DNA of 64,000 nt, taken from positions 62,001 to 126,000 of the forward strand of contig JASANG010002299.1 in the NCBI GenBank assembly GCA_030248215.1, written 5' to 3'. Source of the DNA: Enoplolaimus lenunculus. Taxonomy: Eukaryota > Nematoda > Enoplea > Enoplida > Thoracostomopsidae. Below the pieces are notes generated by a model that worked only from the letters and a program-made list of their open reading frames with translations, did not search any database and was not told the origin of the DNA. Positions 43,950 through 54,568 of this stretch are shown here, piece by piece; within the stretch, counting starts at the first letter, position 1; every line of letters begins with the position of its first letter. Both the position numbers and the translations under genes were made by a program.

Positions 43950-44590
43950 GGTTTCAACAAGAGTATGTAACTGGGTACATTTTGTATAGAAAAGAATTCA
44001 CGCAGCGCATGTTGCGGTTTTGGCCAACGCCCCCTCGTTTAAGGGAGGGTATAGTTTGATGATTTTTTCAATTTCGCTCGGACAAATATTTCAATACTGC
44101 AAACTATACCCCGTTTATACCTTTAAAGAGCAAACGAATTATGCAAACATCAACTACCCTCATAAATAAGGGTTTCGGCCAAAACGCACCGCCCGGGAGT
44201 ACATTTTGTATCATGCAGGACCCCAAAAGTTACATACTCTTGTATCGGGCACTCTTGATAATACCAAGAGCGAATAATCGCTATTTACCCAAAGTGTACA
44301 ACTGGGCACATTCTGTGCAGAAAAGAATGTACCCGGCACGCGTTGCGTTTTTGCCTTATCCCCCTTTATTTAGAGGAGGGTACAACCTGTGCGATCCATG
44401 ACACTTTATCTATCCGGCAACAAAAATGAACCGCTTATACTTTAATTTAGTGTTATTGCGTGTGACAACGATCCCCTCTAAACAAAATGGGTGGGTCGAC
44501 CAAAAACGAAACGCCCGTCGGTATATTTTGTACCATGCGGAACCCCAACAGTTGCACACTCTTGTCATTATTCACTCTTAATAAATTGCT
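43950..44590. repeat. AAGAGTG/GTACC foldback family, multiple lobes
   Basis: Repeated blocks of acattttgtatcatgcagga, cataaataagggtttcggcc and gttgcacactcttgtcatta in both orientations. At least two overlapping copies. Confidence 0.55.
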
Positions 44591-45202
44591 GAAAGATGCA
44601 ACTAAAAAGGAGCAATTGCATGTGCGCCTTACGGCTTACGAGTTTTGACATTTTTTTACTGTTGGCTTTTATGAGTCAGACTGTAAGAACTTCGTCATGC
44701 TGTTTGTCGGGTCAATGTTATATGGTAGGATTGTTGGAATTGAATTTTACAATTATTGCGTGTATTGGAATTGAAATTCAAGATTTGAGGAGATTTATTG
44801 TATACCCTGCTTTCATCTTTTGTGTATTGAGGAATTGATTGATTTTGTAAGTTCAAATTTATCGTTGAAACCAATTTACCTTAAAACCGTAATTCAAGGA
44901 CTACTGGAGTTGAATTGCGTGTTTTGTGATAGATTGTTGATAACGAAATTTCTTAAAAAGACTATTCAAGAGTTAAACGTGGTAAAATTTTGTAAACTCT
45001 TTGGATATGAAATTTCATTGCGCGAAGGAATTTCAATTCCTATACGCCTCATATTTTATGAGTTTCCAATTCCTGAATACCTAGTAGTGCAAAACGTGGA
45101 GTTGTGGAATTGAAACAAAACTTGAAATTGAGATGTGGAATTGACGCAAAAATTTTGCACCACCTCACAGTTTAAATTGTGGAGGATGCATAAAATAAAT
45201 AA

Positions 45203-45391
45203 CCCATGTTACTTTAAGGGGCGTCCAGGTTTCTGGTGGATCTATAAAAGAGTGGGTTTAGGTTCTAGATTACCTTTTTTGGCTTAGGCGTAGGCTTAGG
45301 TTTAGACTTGGGCTTAGCAATACATTTTTGCAACGCTTAGGCTTAGATTTAAGAATACGCTTTACTGTTACGCCTCTAAAAGTAACATTAG
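45203..45391. mobile_element. GGCC/TTAGGC MITE, subfamily A
   Basis: From cccatgttactttaaggggc to aaaagtaacatt, TTAGGC-like core. It directly adjoins the foldback element at 45396. Confidence 0.7.
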
Positions 45392-45395
45392 ATAC

Positions 45396-45646
45396 ACTGT
45401 AAATTCAAATGAGTTGATTAATCAGTTCAACGAGCGAGTTGGTTATTTCTGAATTAATATCAGTAAACATTAACTCACTCTGAGTTGATTTGATTCTCAA
45501 TCTGAGTTGAATTGACTCCGGGTGGGTTGGTTAATTAACTGAGATTAAATTGAATCAACTTAAAATTCTGAGTTCTGATAGTCCGAACTCAGACTGAGTG
45601 ATTCAACTTATTCTGAGTTAAAATCAACTCACTGAAATTTACAGTG
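45396..45646. mobile_element. Foldback MITE (CACTGTAAATTTCAGT family)
   Basis: Starts cactgtaaattcaaatgagt, ends ctgaaatttacagtg, TA on both sides. Almost wholly palindromic GAGTTGATT-type repeats. It begins about 20 bases inside formin intron 1, beside the exon 1 donor. Confidence 0.85.
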
Positions 45647-45668
45647 TAAACAAATAGTCAAAACTTAC

Positions 45669-45716
45669 TGATAAACTGAATGAAGCTGATCTTGACGACG
45701 ACGGATAATAAACCAT
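45669..45716 (-). CDS. FHOD-type formin, long form, coding exon 1 (start codon)
   Basis: Short exon beginning with ATG and encoding MVYYPSSSRSASFSLS (16 residues). It ends at a strong donor (TCA then gtaagttt) in phase 0. The next exon on this strand (38435) starts in phase 0 and continues the same Ser/Tyr/Arg-rich composition, which is why I chose this start. A possible acceptor (ccatag) lies 6 bases upstream of the ATG, so a non-coding 5' exon may precede it. Intron 1 is about 7.2 kb and a foldback element starts about 20 bases inside it. Assignment to the formin is inferred from strand, order and phase; the peptide has no recognisable domain. Confidence 0.6.
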
Positions 45717-46113
45717 GTTTAACTATGGAATAGTGATAAACGTAATTATATATATATAAATGCAAATTACCCTGGTATTATAATGCTGGCAGAATCTGAA
45801 ATTTTTCAATCATTTTTAAATTGCTTACACCCCCGCAATGAGGAATTGCCAACCGAGAGCCAAACACAGCTTTAACGAGGAAGGAAAAATTTTCCTAATC
45901 ATTAAATTATTTTAATGGCTGGAAAAAAGTGTCCATTTGGGGCGGCGGTCACCGTACGGCTCCTACTCATCCATTGTTGTGGCCCAGTTTCTTTGTTAAT
46001 AACCATAGCAACAACAAAAATTACTTGGATTAAAATTTCGGAACGCGAAATATAATTGCTTCAAAGTTGCTTATTTTTGTGAAATATAATTCGCCAGTTG
46101 TGTCAAGATCTTC

Positions 46114-46313
46114 GGCCCATGTTTACGTTAAGGGGCGTCCAGATTTCTGGTGGTCTGTAAAAGAGCAGGTTTTAGATTCTACGATACATTATTTTGTTTA
46201 GGCTTAGGCTTAGGCTTCGGTTTAGGCTTATGAACACATTTTTGCCACGCTTAGGCTTAGGCTAGGAATACGCTTAATCTACTGTTACGCCCCAAAAATA
46301 ACATTGGCCAGAC
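46114..46313. mobile_element. GGCC/TTAGGC MITE, subfamily A
   Basis: Starts ggcccatgtttacgttaagg and ends aaaataacattggcc. Flanks AGATCTTC/AGACCCTC match at 6 of 8. Confidence 0.75.
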
Positions 46314-46394
46314 CCTCAAAGAGCGAATTTAGCTAAATATTTAACTCTTGTAGTTGGTTTGGTATAAAGTAAACAACACACACTATATTATAGG

Positions 46395-46702
46395 CAGGGA
46401 TTAAGCGGATATCCGTTTCCGTTTCCGGGAAAAATCGGTGTTGGAAACTCTGCCATTTTTATGTCAAAAATTAGTTCTAAATCACGTTCATAACTGGCAA
46501 TTTTTCATTACAGATATGCTGTAATTGTTCGAAATGAAATACAAATTACGAATTTCATTCACAATCTTAAAAAAAGCTCGGTGAACATATTTGCACGTCT
46601 CTATTGCGTTGGCAGAAAAATAAAACATCTTTGAAATTTTGTTACCTCAATATCCGTTTTCTGTTTCCGTTTTCGTTGTTTTTACTATCCGTTTACACCC
46701 TC
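46395..46702. mobile_element. hAT-type MITE (GGATATCCGTTTCC family)
   Basis: Begins CAGGGATTAAGCGGATATCC and ends ATCCGTTTACACCCTC. Flanks ATTATAGG and ATTATAAA match at 6 of 8. A reverse relative lies at 58715-59088 and a fragment at 42128-42180. Confidence 0.7.
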
Positions 46703-46930
46703 ATTATAAATCATTTCAACATCCATGATAAAAACTTCTCGATAAAACAATACCATTCAGTATTGCTACATTTTAGGTTGGGCGTAAACAAAAACTCAAC
46801 GAATAAAATTTTGAGTTCAAAAATTTACAAAAAGCTTTTCAATCTGTAAATTAATATTAGGAACCAGCGGATGTATTTGAAAATAAATACAAAAAGCCAT
46901 ACAGACAAAGAGACGTTTTGGTACGTAAAA

Positions 46931-47247
46931 ACCAAGAGTGCACGATACAAGATTGTGTAACTCTTTTGGTTCGGCATGATACAAAAAGTACCACTGGGCG
47001 TTGCGCGTTTGGCCGACCCCCCTTGTTTACAGGGGGGCCGCTGTCACATGCAATAACCCTAAATTAAATTATAAGCAGAGCAATTTGGTGTCGGATATAT
47101 TAAGTGTCATGATACGCCTAGGTTGTACCCCCATCTAAATAAAGGGTGGTAGGCCAAAACCGCAACACGTGCCAGGTACATTATTTTCTACACAGAATGT
47201 ACCCAGTTGCATACTCTTGTTGAAGTATACATCATCCACCCTTGGTA
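46931..47247. repeat. AAGAGTG/GTACC foldback family copy
   Basis: Starts ccaagagtgcacgatacaag, contains the hairpin ccccccttgtttacaggggg, and ends gttgcatactcttgttgaag. The ends are inverted relative to each other. Confidence 0.6.
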
Positions 47248-47854
47248 AAACGTATTAAAAAACAACCAGTGTGAAACCAATCAAACTCTATTTCTAAACC
47301 AGCAAAAAATATTAAATGAGCAAAAATATACAATAATAAACGCTTTTTAGCTTTAATTTTGTCGTAAAAAATTCTAAGACGGTTGCCCAAGTTGTTTTGC
47401 CACACTTTTTCTTCGCCTGTATCACGTACCTGTACCGTATACCCCACAAACCCTGGGGGAGACTGGAAAACTCACCCAGGGTGCGCGTACGATTTTGGTA
47501 CCTTTGAAACTGGATAGGGCGGTGTGAGCGAAAAACGCTTAAAACAGCGGAACTGATAGTAGCAAGTGTTGCTTAATACCGTTAGGCATGCCGAAATATA
47601 AGTGTATTGTTTTGTTGGACCATTAATCATATTCAAACACTTGCATTCACCAAATATGTTTTTACGGTTAAAAGCGAGGTGTAATTAATATATTGAAAGG
47701 AACACACGATTTGTGAGTTCACTAATTTCACTGTAAATTTCAGTGAGGTGATTTTAATTCAGAATGAGTTCAATCACTGAAACATAAATAAACGTGTTAT
47801 TTTGAAAATTATGATTTTAGCAAGATTTACAGCGCTGCTAAAATAGCTGGTGGT

Positions 47855-47998
47855 TGTCGTTAAAGATCTCGGGCAGAACGTTTCTCTGTGAGACTGCAAT
47901 AGAGAAAGTATAAACTTTAGAATAATTTTTTGCTTAGACTAAGGCTTAGGCTTATAAATATGCTTGTACAACTGTTACGGTCCTGTTCTTTACATTAA
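47855..47998. mobile_element. Shortened GGCC/TTAGGC MITE, subfamily B
   Basis: Contains taaagatctcgggcagaacg, a short ctaaggcttaggctta core and the end ggtcctgttctttacatta. The outer ends are eroded. Confidence 0.6.
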
Positions 47999-49337
47999 CC
48001 GTATTCCGACACCGGAATAACACTTCAATGACCGCTCAGCAAAGGACTCAGAACAACAATTCTGTGCGAAATTTCACTCGGGAGCCAGATTTTTATTAAA
48101 ACCGTGCTGGGATTATGCGATTCCCATTCACAACAACAAGCCAGGCACAACAGAACAGCTGAAGTTCTCAAAAAAAACTCACTGTCAAAATAAACATTTA
48201 TTCTTTTCGTGAATTGTCTCTGTGTTTTGCCAAGCGTCAAAGTTTTAACAACACATTTTTGAGGGTTTAAACGCGTTGCCAAAGTTCACAGGTCATCTGC
48301 CGACACCGTTTATTCGGTTTCCTGCTTTATCACTGCAGTTTAACTTGGTTATTAATAGCTAAAAACTAATTGTCGAATTAATTATACGCCTTTTTAAGAT
48401 ATCGGCATCGTTCTGAGTTTTAAAACACCAAAACACACGCGTATATATATTTATATATATATATTATATATATAATATATATGTATACATATATTTATGT
48501 AATAATGTATTATCCATTATGTTAAGCATATGTTATTTATGTAAGTGTAAAGATTATAAATATATGCAAACATATTATATATTAACATCGCCTCCAAGAG
48601 GTGTCCAAAACCAAGGTACAGTACAGTGGTTTCTGAACAGCAAATGTGCTTGTGACGCTTGAAATCATATAGCAATTTTGTTGCTTGTGCAGTTTTACTC
48701 ACAATCACAATGTTGCCGTGCTGGCATTTGGGGAACCCAATAAGTGACTGTGCTTATAATTTTACAAAATATTTTTTTCAGTTGAATAAAATAACCACTG
48801 GTGTGATACGTGACTGTTACTGTTTGCCCAAAAAGTAACCGGTAAACAAGGGCATTTACGCCTAAGCGTAAAATATCCTTTGATATTAGGTTATTTCCTA
48901 CGGAGACAAGCTAAACCAGGATTTTCAACTGGAAACGGAGGTGTTGTGGCTTTACAATTTTACACGAATATCTGAGCAAGCTACTTGGATCAGAGTCACA
49001 GATAAAAGTGTTTTAAATATATACCAATGTCAGACGCTATAAGTTAAATACTTTTGTATTTCGGATTTTTTTACGAATTTTACAAATTTGAAGCTAAGTC
49101 AATTTCTGAAATCACAAAAAATGTTTTCAAGTTCCGACTCTACCTATACGTTAACTGTTACAACTTGTTGCATATATCTATTAATCGCAGTGACAGATTT
49201 TTCACAAAATGGTTATCATTGCTTGATACCTACATCTGGTTGGTATAATTTTTGCTAGCCAGAACAAGAGGACAGTAAGCGCAAAAAAAGATATATTAAA
49301 CAGTCGTTTTTGTGAACACTGAAAGCCAACAAATGTT
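47999..49337. other. Gene-free stretch
   Basis: AT-rich with a TA palindrome at 48440-48500. The 85-codon frame at 48025-48282 starts with TTG and shows no family signature. Confidence 0.5.
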
Positions 49338-49865
49338 CGTGTTCGTGTTCCTGTTCCTGCATTCAAAGATGCAGGAACCGGAATTTATACGGTTTTGTTT
49401 CAAACTATTCGTAATCATTTAAATATTGGAAACTTTGTCTGTAAAAAATGTTTTGTCAAAATTAGTATTTCTGTACCTAGTTTATTAATTTTATTTCTAA
49501 ATTGTTCCTGACGTGTTTTCGAAAAACTTAATGATACGAAATAGCTGAAAATTCTCTTGACCCATTTTTGGCAAGTTTTCTAAAAAGTCAAACAATAATT
49601 CAGTGATGAAAACTATTTCCGATTCCGGTTCCTGTTCCTGTTCCGGTTCCTGCATAAAAATTAAATTCCTATTCCTGTTCTTGTTCCGGCAAAATTTAGT
49701 TCCTGTTGGATCTCTGAGGGTTTCAACAAGAACTAAATTTGCCGTAACAGGTACAGGAACCGTAATTTGAACTAGTATTCATCACCGAATTACTGTTGCA
49801 CTATTTACAGAAAACTTGTCAAAAATGACTTAAGCGAATTTTCAACTATTTCATCATAGCACATC
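49338..49865. mobile_element. Two inverted fragments of the TTCCTGTTCCGG MITE family
   Basis: 49338-49725 matches 8860-9190 in direct orientation (gtaatcatttaaatattgg; caagttttc). From about 49729 a second piece in the opposite orientation follows (tttcaacaagaactaaattt). The junction near 49726 (gaatctctgaggg-like) suggests two insertions or a rearrangement. Confidence 0.55.
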
Positions 49866-50553
49866 ATACGTGGTCCAATCTTGATCAATACCAACTCCAA
49901 TTGATGATGTATTGCTATTATGATCTCAAACATATATAATTAATTGCACCTCAAACTGCAATTTGTAACATATTCGTGCTCAGCGGTTTTGTACTCGTTG
50001 AGTAAGTGCAGTCACCTTCCATCCAATCAATGAGGCGGTACGATCAAGACCGAACCACACGACGTTTCATGCTTGTTTAGTGTGGCGAAGTGTTCACACT
50101 TTGTAAGCTCTTGGTAAAAGCAAATCTTACCGTTGGTCCTTTGAAAATCATTGCAACAAATTATCGCGTGTCCGCCAATAAACAACGGAGTAGAGTTGGT
50201 TACAAGATGTGGGTAAATAATAACAAAAACCAGTTCGTAAATAAAGCTACGGTCGATTCAACCTCACAGGTTGATGCATACACAGCAATATCAGCGTTGA
50301 TGGTCGAAACAAAATTGCAATAGATTTACAACACATACCTACTTAATCGGCAAATATTGTATTATTTAAGCAAGAAATGTTTTCTTAATATCAATAAGTT
50401 TAGTATGTATACTATAGTATAATTAAGATTTTATAACGCTCTCAATTGCTGAAATTTAAGCAAAAATCGACCCGCGGAAGTAGTATATTTTCGCGGGGTC
50501 AATCTGGCTCATATAGATGCTACAAACTACAAAAAGTAAATAGCAAGCCCATA

Positions 50554-50815
50554 CTGTAGTGACCCGAATAAAACGGGGCAGTAAGAGGGCTGTTCCATTT
50601 TGAGTACCAATCAATAGGACTCTGTATCGATAATAAGAGTCCGTAAGTGGATGGAGTCGCTAAGCCCTAAATAGTGTGTATAAATGACAATTATCTCTAT
50701 TTTAGCGTATAAAAATGACTACAGAGTTCGAAACTTAGAACATACTTAAGTTTTGAATAACAGAGGGTTCCCTGTGGAAAGGCCAAATAAATATTTCATC
50801 ACCGGGTCACTACAG
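50554..50815. mobile_element. Tc1/mariner-type MITE (CTGTAGTGACCCG family, 262 bp)
   Basis: Begins CTGTAGTGACCCGAATAAAA and ends CCGGGTCACTACAG, flanked by TA on both sides. It is an internally shortened copy of 1610-2039. Confidence 0.8.
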
Positions 50816-51284
50816 TATATGAATGGATGTTAATGTGTACTTGGATTCACCAGGTGGAGGAAATCCAGAAGGCTTTAGCTCCCCTGCAAGAATTTTGGCC
50901 CGACGTAGCAAATTTGCAACGTTGCTTGTAAAGTCACCGAATACCCTTGTATGCCCTACTAAAAAGCGTTTAGCCCCCGTTGTAGGATTTACATGTTTTA
51001 GATCCAGTGACCCCATTTTCAAGGCTGAGAAAGAAAGTTTGCGTTTTGTACACTTACCCCTCATCAAGTTTTAGGCTTAGACGTAAGTAAAAAGTCTAGA
51101 ACGAATGCTTAAGCTATAAAGCAACTAAAAGCCTTTTCCTAAACCTAAGCCATGCCAAAACCTAAGCCAAAACGAAAAATGTGATAAGTGTACACGAGCC
51201 GAGAACTTTCTGGAACCCAGGGTGCGCAACTGGAGGTCTGCAGTGTTGTTCACACCCGGTTGTTCCCTGTTGGAGCCGCGACAG

Positions 51285-51455
51285 CTCCGACAGGCCCGTA
51301 GCCAGCTCACCTTGCTAGGGTGGGGCTAAAAACGTTTCGAAAGCGACATTTCAAGGTTTCAATGACTTACAAGCAAGGTTGAAAGTATTCTAAAGTGGCC
51401 AAATTTTTTCCCAGGGGGACTCAGCCCCCTGGCCCCCCTTGACTACGGTCCCAAG
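51285..51455. repeat. Second copy of the GGCTACGGGCCC-end repeat
   Basis: cccgtagccagctcaccttg, then gcaaggttgaaagta and agggggactcagccccctgg, ending ttgactacggtccc. It aligns with 31975-32130. Confidence 0.5.
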
Positions 51456-52650
51456 TGCACACCACTTTTAAGGTCGCCACGCTAGGAACATATAACGGCT
51501 TCTATAGTTGATACATTCATTGTAAGAATTCAATACCTATAACATCGAGTTCAGAATTTTCAAAGCATAAAAATTGTTTGAAGACCTGCTGTCCGCTCTG
51601 CTTAGAATTCAAATTTATTTTTTTACAAAAAAGTTTTCTATTGAAACTTTGAAAAATAGCCGGCTTTTAAGATTTAGACATTTTTATTTATATCGCACAG
51701 TTACGTAATTTTAGATGAAGTTTCATCCCAGTTAAATATGCTTTTCTTGATGTTTTATTTCAAAATAAACGTTTCAAAACACTGTGTAAAATTGGACCAG
51801 TTTGACTCAAAAAAAGTTCAGCCTAAATGTTTGACGGATTTTTACCATCATCAACAAATATCTTGCGTATCGCAATTTTTTATTTTACTTAAATAGTTTA
51901 CGAAAAATGAAAACTAAATAAGCAGAAGATTACAAAGTAGTCGAAATATTAGCACTTAACGGAGATATTGTAGACATGTGCGACATGCTTGTCCTAGTGC
52001 ATATGCAGTACATGCAAAGCACAGTATGATTCATGATTGCTGGCAGTATATGAGTCAACAAATATAGCCGTCGACAAAAACACACACAAAATAAATTGTC
52101 TTAAAATTTCAAAACTACCACTTTCTTAAATTTTCAAGGCATAAATGTTTTCTATCTCAGACATCAGTAGCCTTAAACAGCTCAGAAGTTCGTGTCTGAA
52201 AGGTTTAAAACATAAATGTATTATATTAAAAAATGACTGTTGCCAATTTATAAGACAAAAGTTATTTCCTTTCAAGAAATAGTTGTCTATTCAAGACTAA
52301 TTTTTTGATTTTTATGTATGTAAAACATGCTATAAATAATCAAATTTCAACTATATTTCGGTTGAGCTCAGGTTCCCACAACCTAAGTTTACGTATTGGA
52401 CGTATCTTAGGATGTAAAATTAGGGTATTTGGTTGACCTTTAGCCCCCAATTTTAAAGTATATATGTTTGCCTGGCAAATCTGTTTTTATTTCAGAAATG
52501 TTTGTCTCAAATTTCTGAAATATTTGTGCAAAGTCTTAAGTTTCAGACATTTAAGTGTGAAAAGTTTCAGACCCATATTTCTGAAAAATTTAAGAAATAA
52601 AGTCTTGAATTCAAGACATATATGTCTGGAGTCGGCATCAAGACATATTA

Positions 52651-52973
52651 AGGTCCCAAGGTCCCCCTCGCGACCCAAAAAATTTAGTAAAAAAAGTTTA
52701 ACAAATTATACGCTATTCGATGTAGCTTATAAAACTGAGTCTAATGGTTTTCAATTTTTTTTACAATTGGGCGATTGGTTAACGAGTTACTGCCATGATT
52801 TGGCGCGCAGCCTGCGATTTGGGACGGTGCCAAATGAGTTATTTGAACATATTCGTTAACCAAACGTCAAATTTACGAGAAAGTTCAACTCAGCTGTGCA
52901 AGCTGCATCGAATGCCGTATAATTTGTCAAACTTTTTTACATTTTTTGGGTCCTGAGGGAGACATTGGGACCT
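52651..52973. mobile_element. MITE with long inverted ends and TA duplication
   Basis: The roughly 60-base inverted ends start AGGTCCCAAGGTCCCCCTCG and, in reverse complement, AGGTCCCAATGTCTCCCTCA. TA lies on both outer sides. The 131-codon frame across it (52464-52859) is a by-product, not a gene. Confidence 0.75.
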
Positions 52974-53257
52974 TAAACATCGAATTTTTCAAAAATTCAA
53001 AATTAGACGTGCAATGATTAAGGGAGATCATGAAAAGTTCAAATATGCAAAAATTTTCAATATCGAACCATTTTTGGGCACACGCGGTCTGGGGAAGATA
53101 ACGGAAAAGATCCGAATGAACGACGTCGTTGAAAGTACTTAGGCACGGGACTGTAAGCAAGTAAGACATGCTTATTCAATGCACATACAATGGCTATTAA
53201 GTACTGTTTTATGTTTGCCGGTAGCATACATATCGACATATTTGATAGACGTTAAAA

Positions 53258-53338
53258 CCGGACTGAGTAGCGCAGTGATTAGAGCATCCGTTCAGCGCAA
53301 GTACTTTAGGCTCAGAGTGCGAACGCGTCATTCCTGCT
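53258..53338 (+). ncRNA. tRNA-like sequence
   Basis: GACTGAGTAGCGCAGTGATT then AGAGC resembles an A box/D arm; AGAGTGCGAACGCGTCAT is a weak B box. No full cloverleaf. Probably a SINE or pseudogene remnant. Confidence 0.3.
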
Positions 53339-53384
53339 TTTCCATCTGCTTGATAAAAACTGACTGAAGTTTTACACTGACTCC

Positions 53385-53622
53385 ACCAGGACTGCTCTGT
53401 AAATTCCAGTGAGTCGATTTCAACTCAGATTGAGTTGAATCGCTCAATCTGAGTTAGGACATTTAGAACTCAGAATTCTGAGTTGATATAAATGATTCTG
53501 ATTTAATTAATCAACTTTCTCGGAATCAACTCAACTCAGAGTGAGTTAAAGTTTATTAACTCAGAAATAACTAGCTTTCCGTCTGAGTTGATTTAAATTA
53601 ACTCATTGGAATTTATAGCGTG
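53385..53622. mobile_element. Foldback MITE (CACTGTAAATTTCAGT family)
   Basis: Contains ctgtaaattccagtgagtcg and ends cattggaatttatagcgtgg; the interior repeats TCAGAATTCTGAGTTGAT. The ends are somewhat eroded. Confidence 0.7.
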
Positions 53623-53989
53623 GTCACTACATTTTGTACCTACCAATATTAAAATTAAAACATATGAATGTATAATTTAGCGTCAAAGAATAAGCATAAT
53701 TGATTGACTAGGCAGCCAAACATAGGGATTCAGCTTGTGACGGATCGCCGGGGGTCATTAAGAGTATAGCGCCACCGTTATTGTAACCAATGGTTGCTAT
53801 ATCAGTTTATGAGTTCCAATATTTTAGTTGTCTTTGGAATTTCTGAATAAATTTTGTTCGAACTGCAACCATGTAAAAACAAAAACATTTAAAAGAAAAC
53901 AATTTTCCGTTGCAGTCTTTATACTTCTGCTCACAAAGAAATAGGCTGTGACAGCTGTGAGCAACTAGCAATCTGCAAAAACTCAATAA

Positions 53990-54238
53990 CACTGTAAATT
54001 CCAATGAGTTGATTTTAACTCAGAATGAGTTGAATCCACTCAGAAGTCTGTAGCTCAGAATACGTCTTTCAGAACTTAGAATTTTAAACTGATTGAACTC
54101 ATTGTGAGTTAATTAATAAAATAACCCATAATTAAATCAGATCAAAGTGCATCAGTTAATGTTTACTGTTATTAACCCGGAAATAACCAAAAATAACTAA
54201 TTCTCTCTGAGTTGATTAATTAACTGGAATTTACAGTG
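53990..54238. mobile_element. Foldback MITE (CACTGTAAATTTCAGT family)
   Basis: From cactgtaaattccaatgagt to aactggaatttacagtg, with a TA on the right. Same internal GAGTTGAT repeats. Partial pieces of the family also occur at 42480-42560, 43110-43160 and 47730-47780. Confidence 0.8.
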
Positions 54239-54335
54239 TAAATACACAATACACAGAGTTCGAGTTTTAACAATTACTACTCATATGAGCAGTGTAAAAT
54301 GTCCACAATACATTAGATACCCCTCAGACTCGAGC

Positions 54336-54409
54336 TTGAAGCTCCTAAAGCTTAGTGGTAATAATCGCCTCCCACCGAGATTAGATAGCGGTTCGAATCC
54401 AAGCTTCAA
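54336..54409 (+). tRNA. tRNA-like sequence with 8-bp acceptor-type stem
   Basis: 74 bases bounded by TTGAAGCT and AGCTTCAA, which pair perfectly. AGCTTAGTGGTAATAATC (A box) and CGGTTCGAATCC (canonical B box) lie at tRNA spacing. The T and anticodon stems pair poorly, so this is a tRNA pseudogene or a SINE head more than a working tRNA. Confidence 0.4.
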
Positions 54410-54568
54410 ATAACTTTATACATAAGTAGCGAGAAAGGGTTAAATTGATGTTGGGGGGAGGGAACGAACGGTATATTTGGGTCACAGAACAAAATAATTT
54501 AAAAATAGAAAACAATTACTTTTTACAAGCCCCGCAACGTAAGAAACTGTCCGCATATAAAACGGCAC

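Larger units (their letters stand above)
49866..52650. other. Mostly gene-free stretch
   Basis: Apart from the elements at 50554 and 51285, 52110-52640 carries loosely repeated TTTCAGACATTTA/TTTCAGAAATGT motifs. A 77-codon frame at 50090-50323 has mixed composition but no ATG and no recognised family. Confidence 0.4.

Noticed and set aside
52464-52859. 131-codon plus-strand gene
   Set aside because: Overlaps the ends of the AGGTCCC MITE and a repeated TTTCAGA motif; no family similarity seen.
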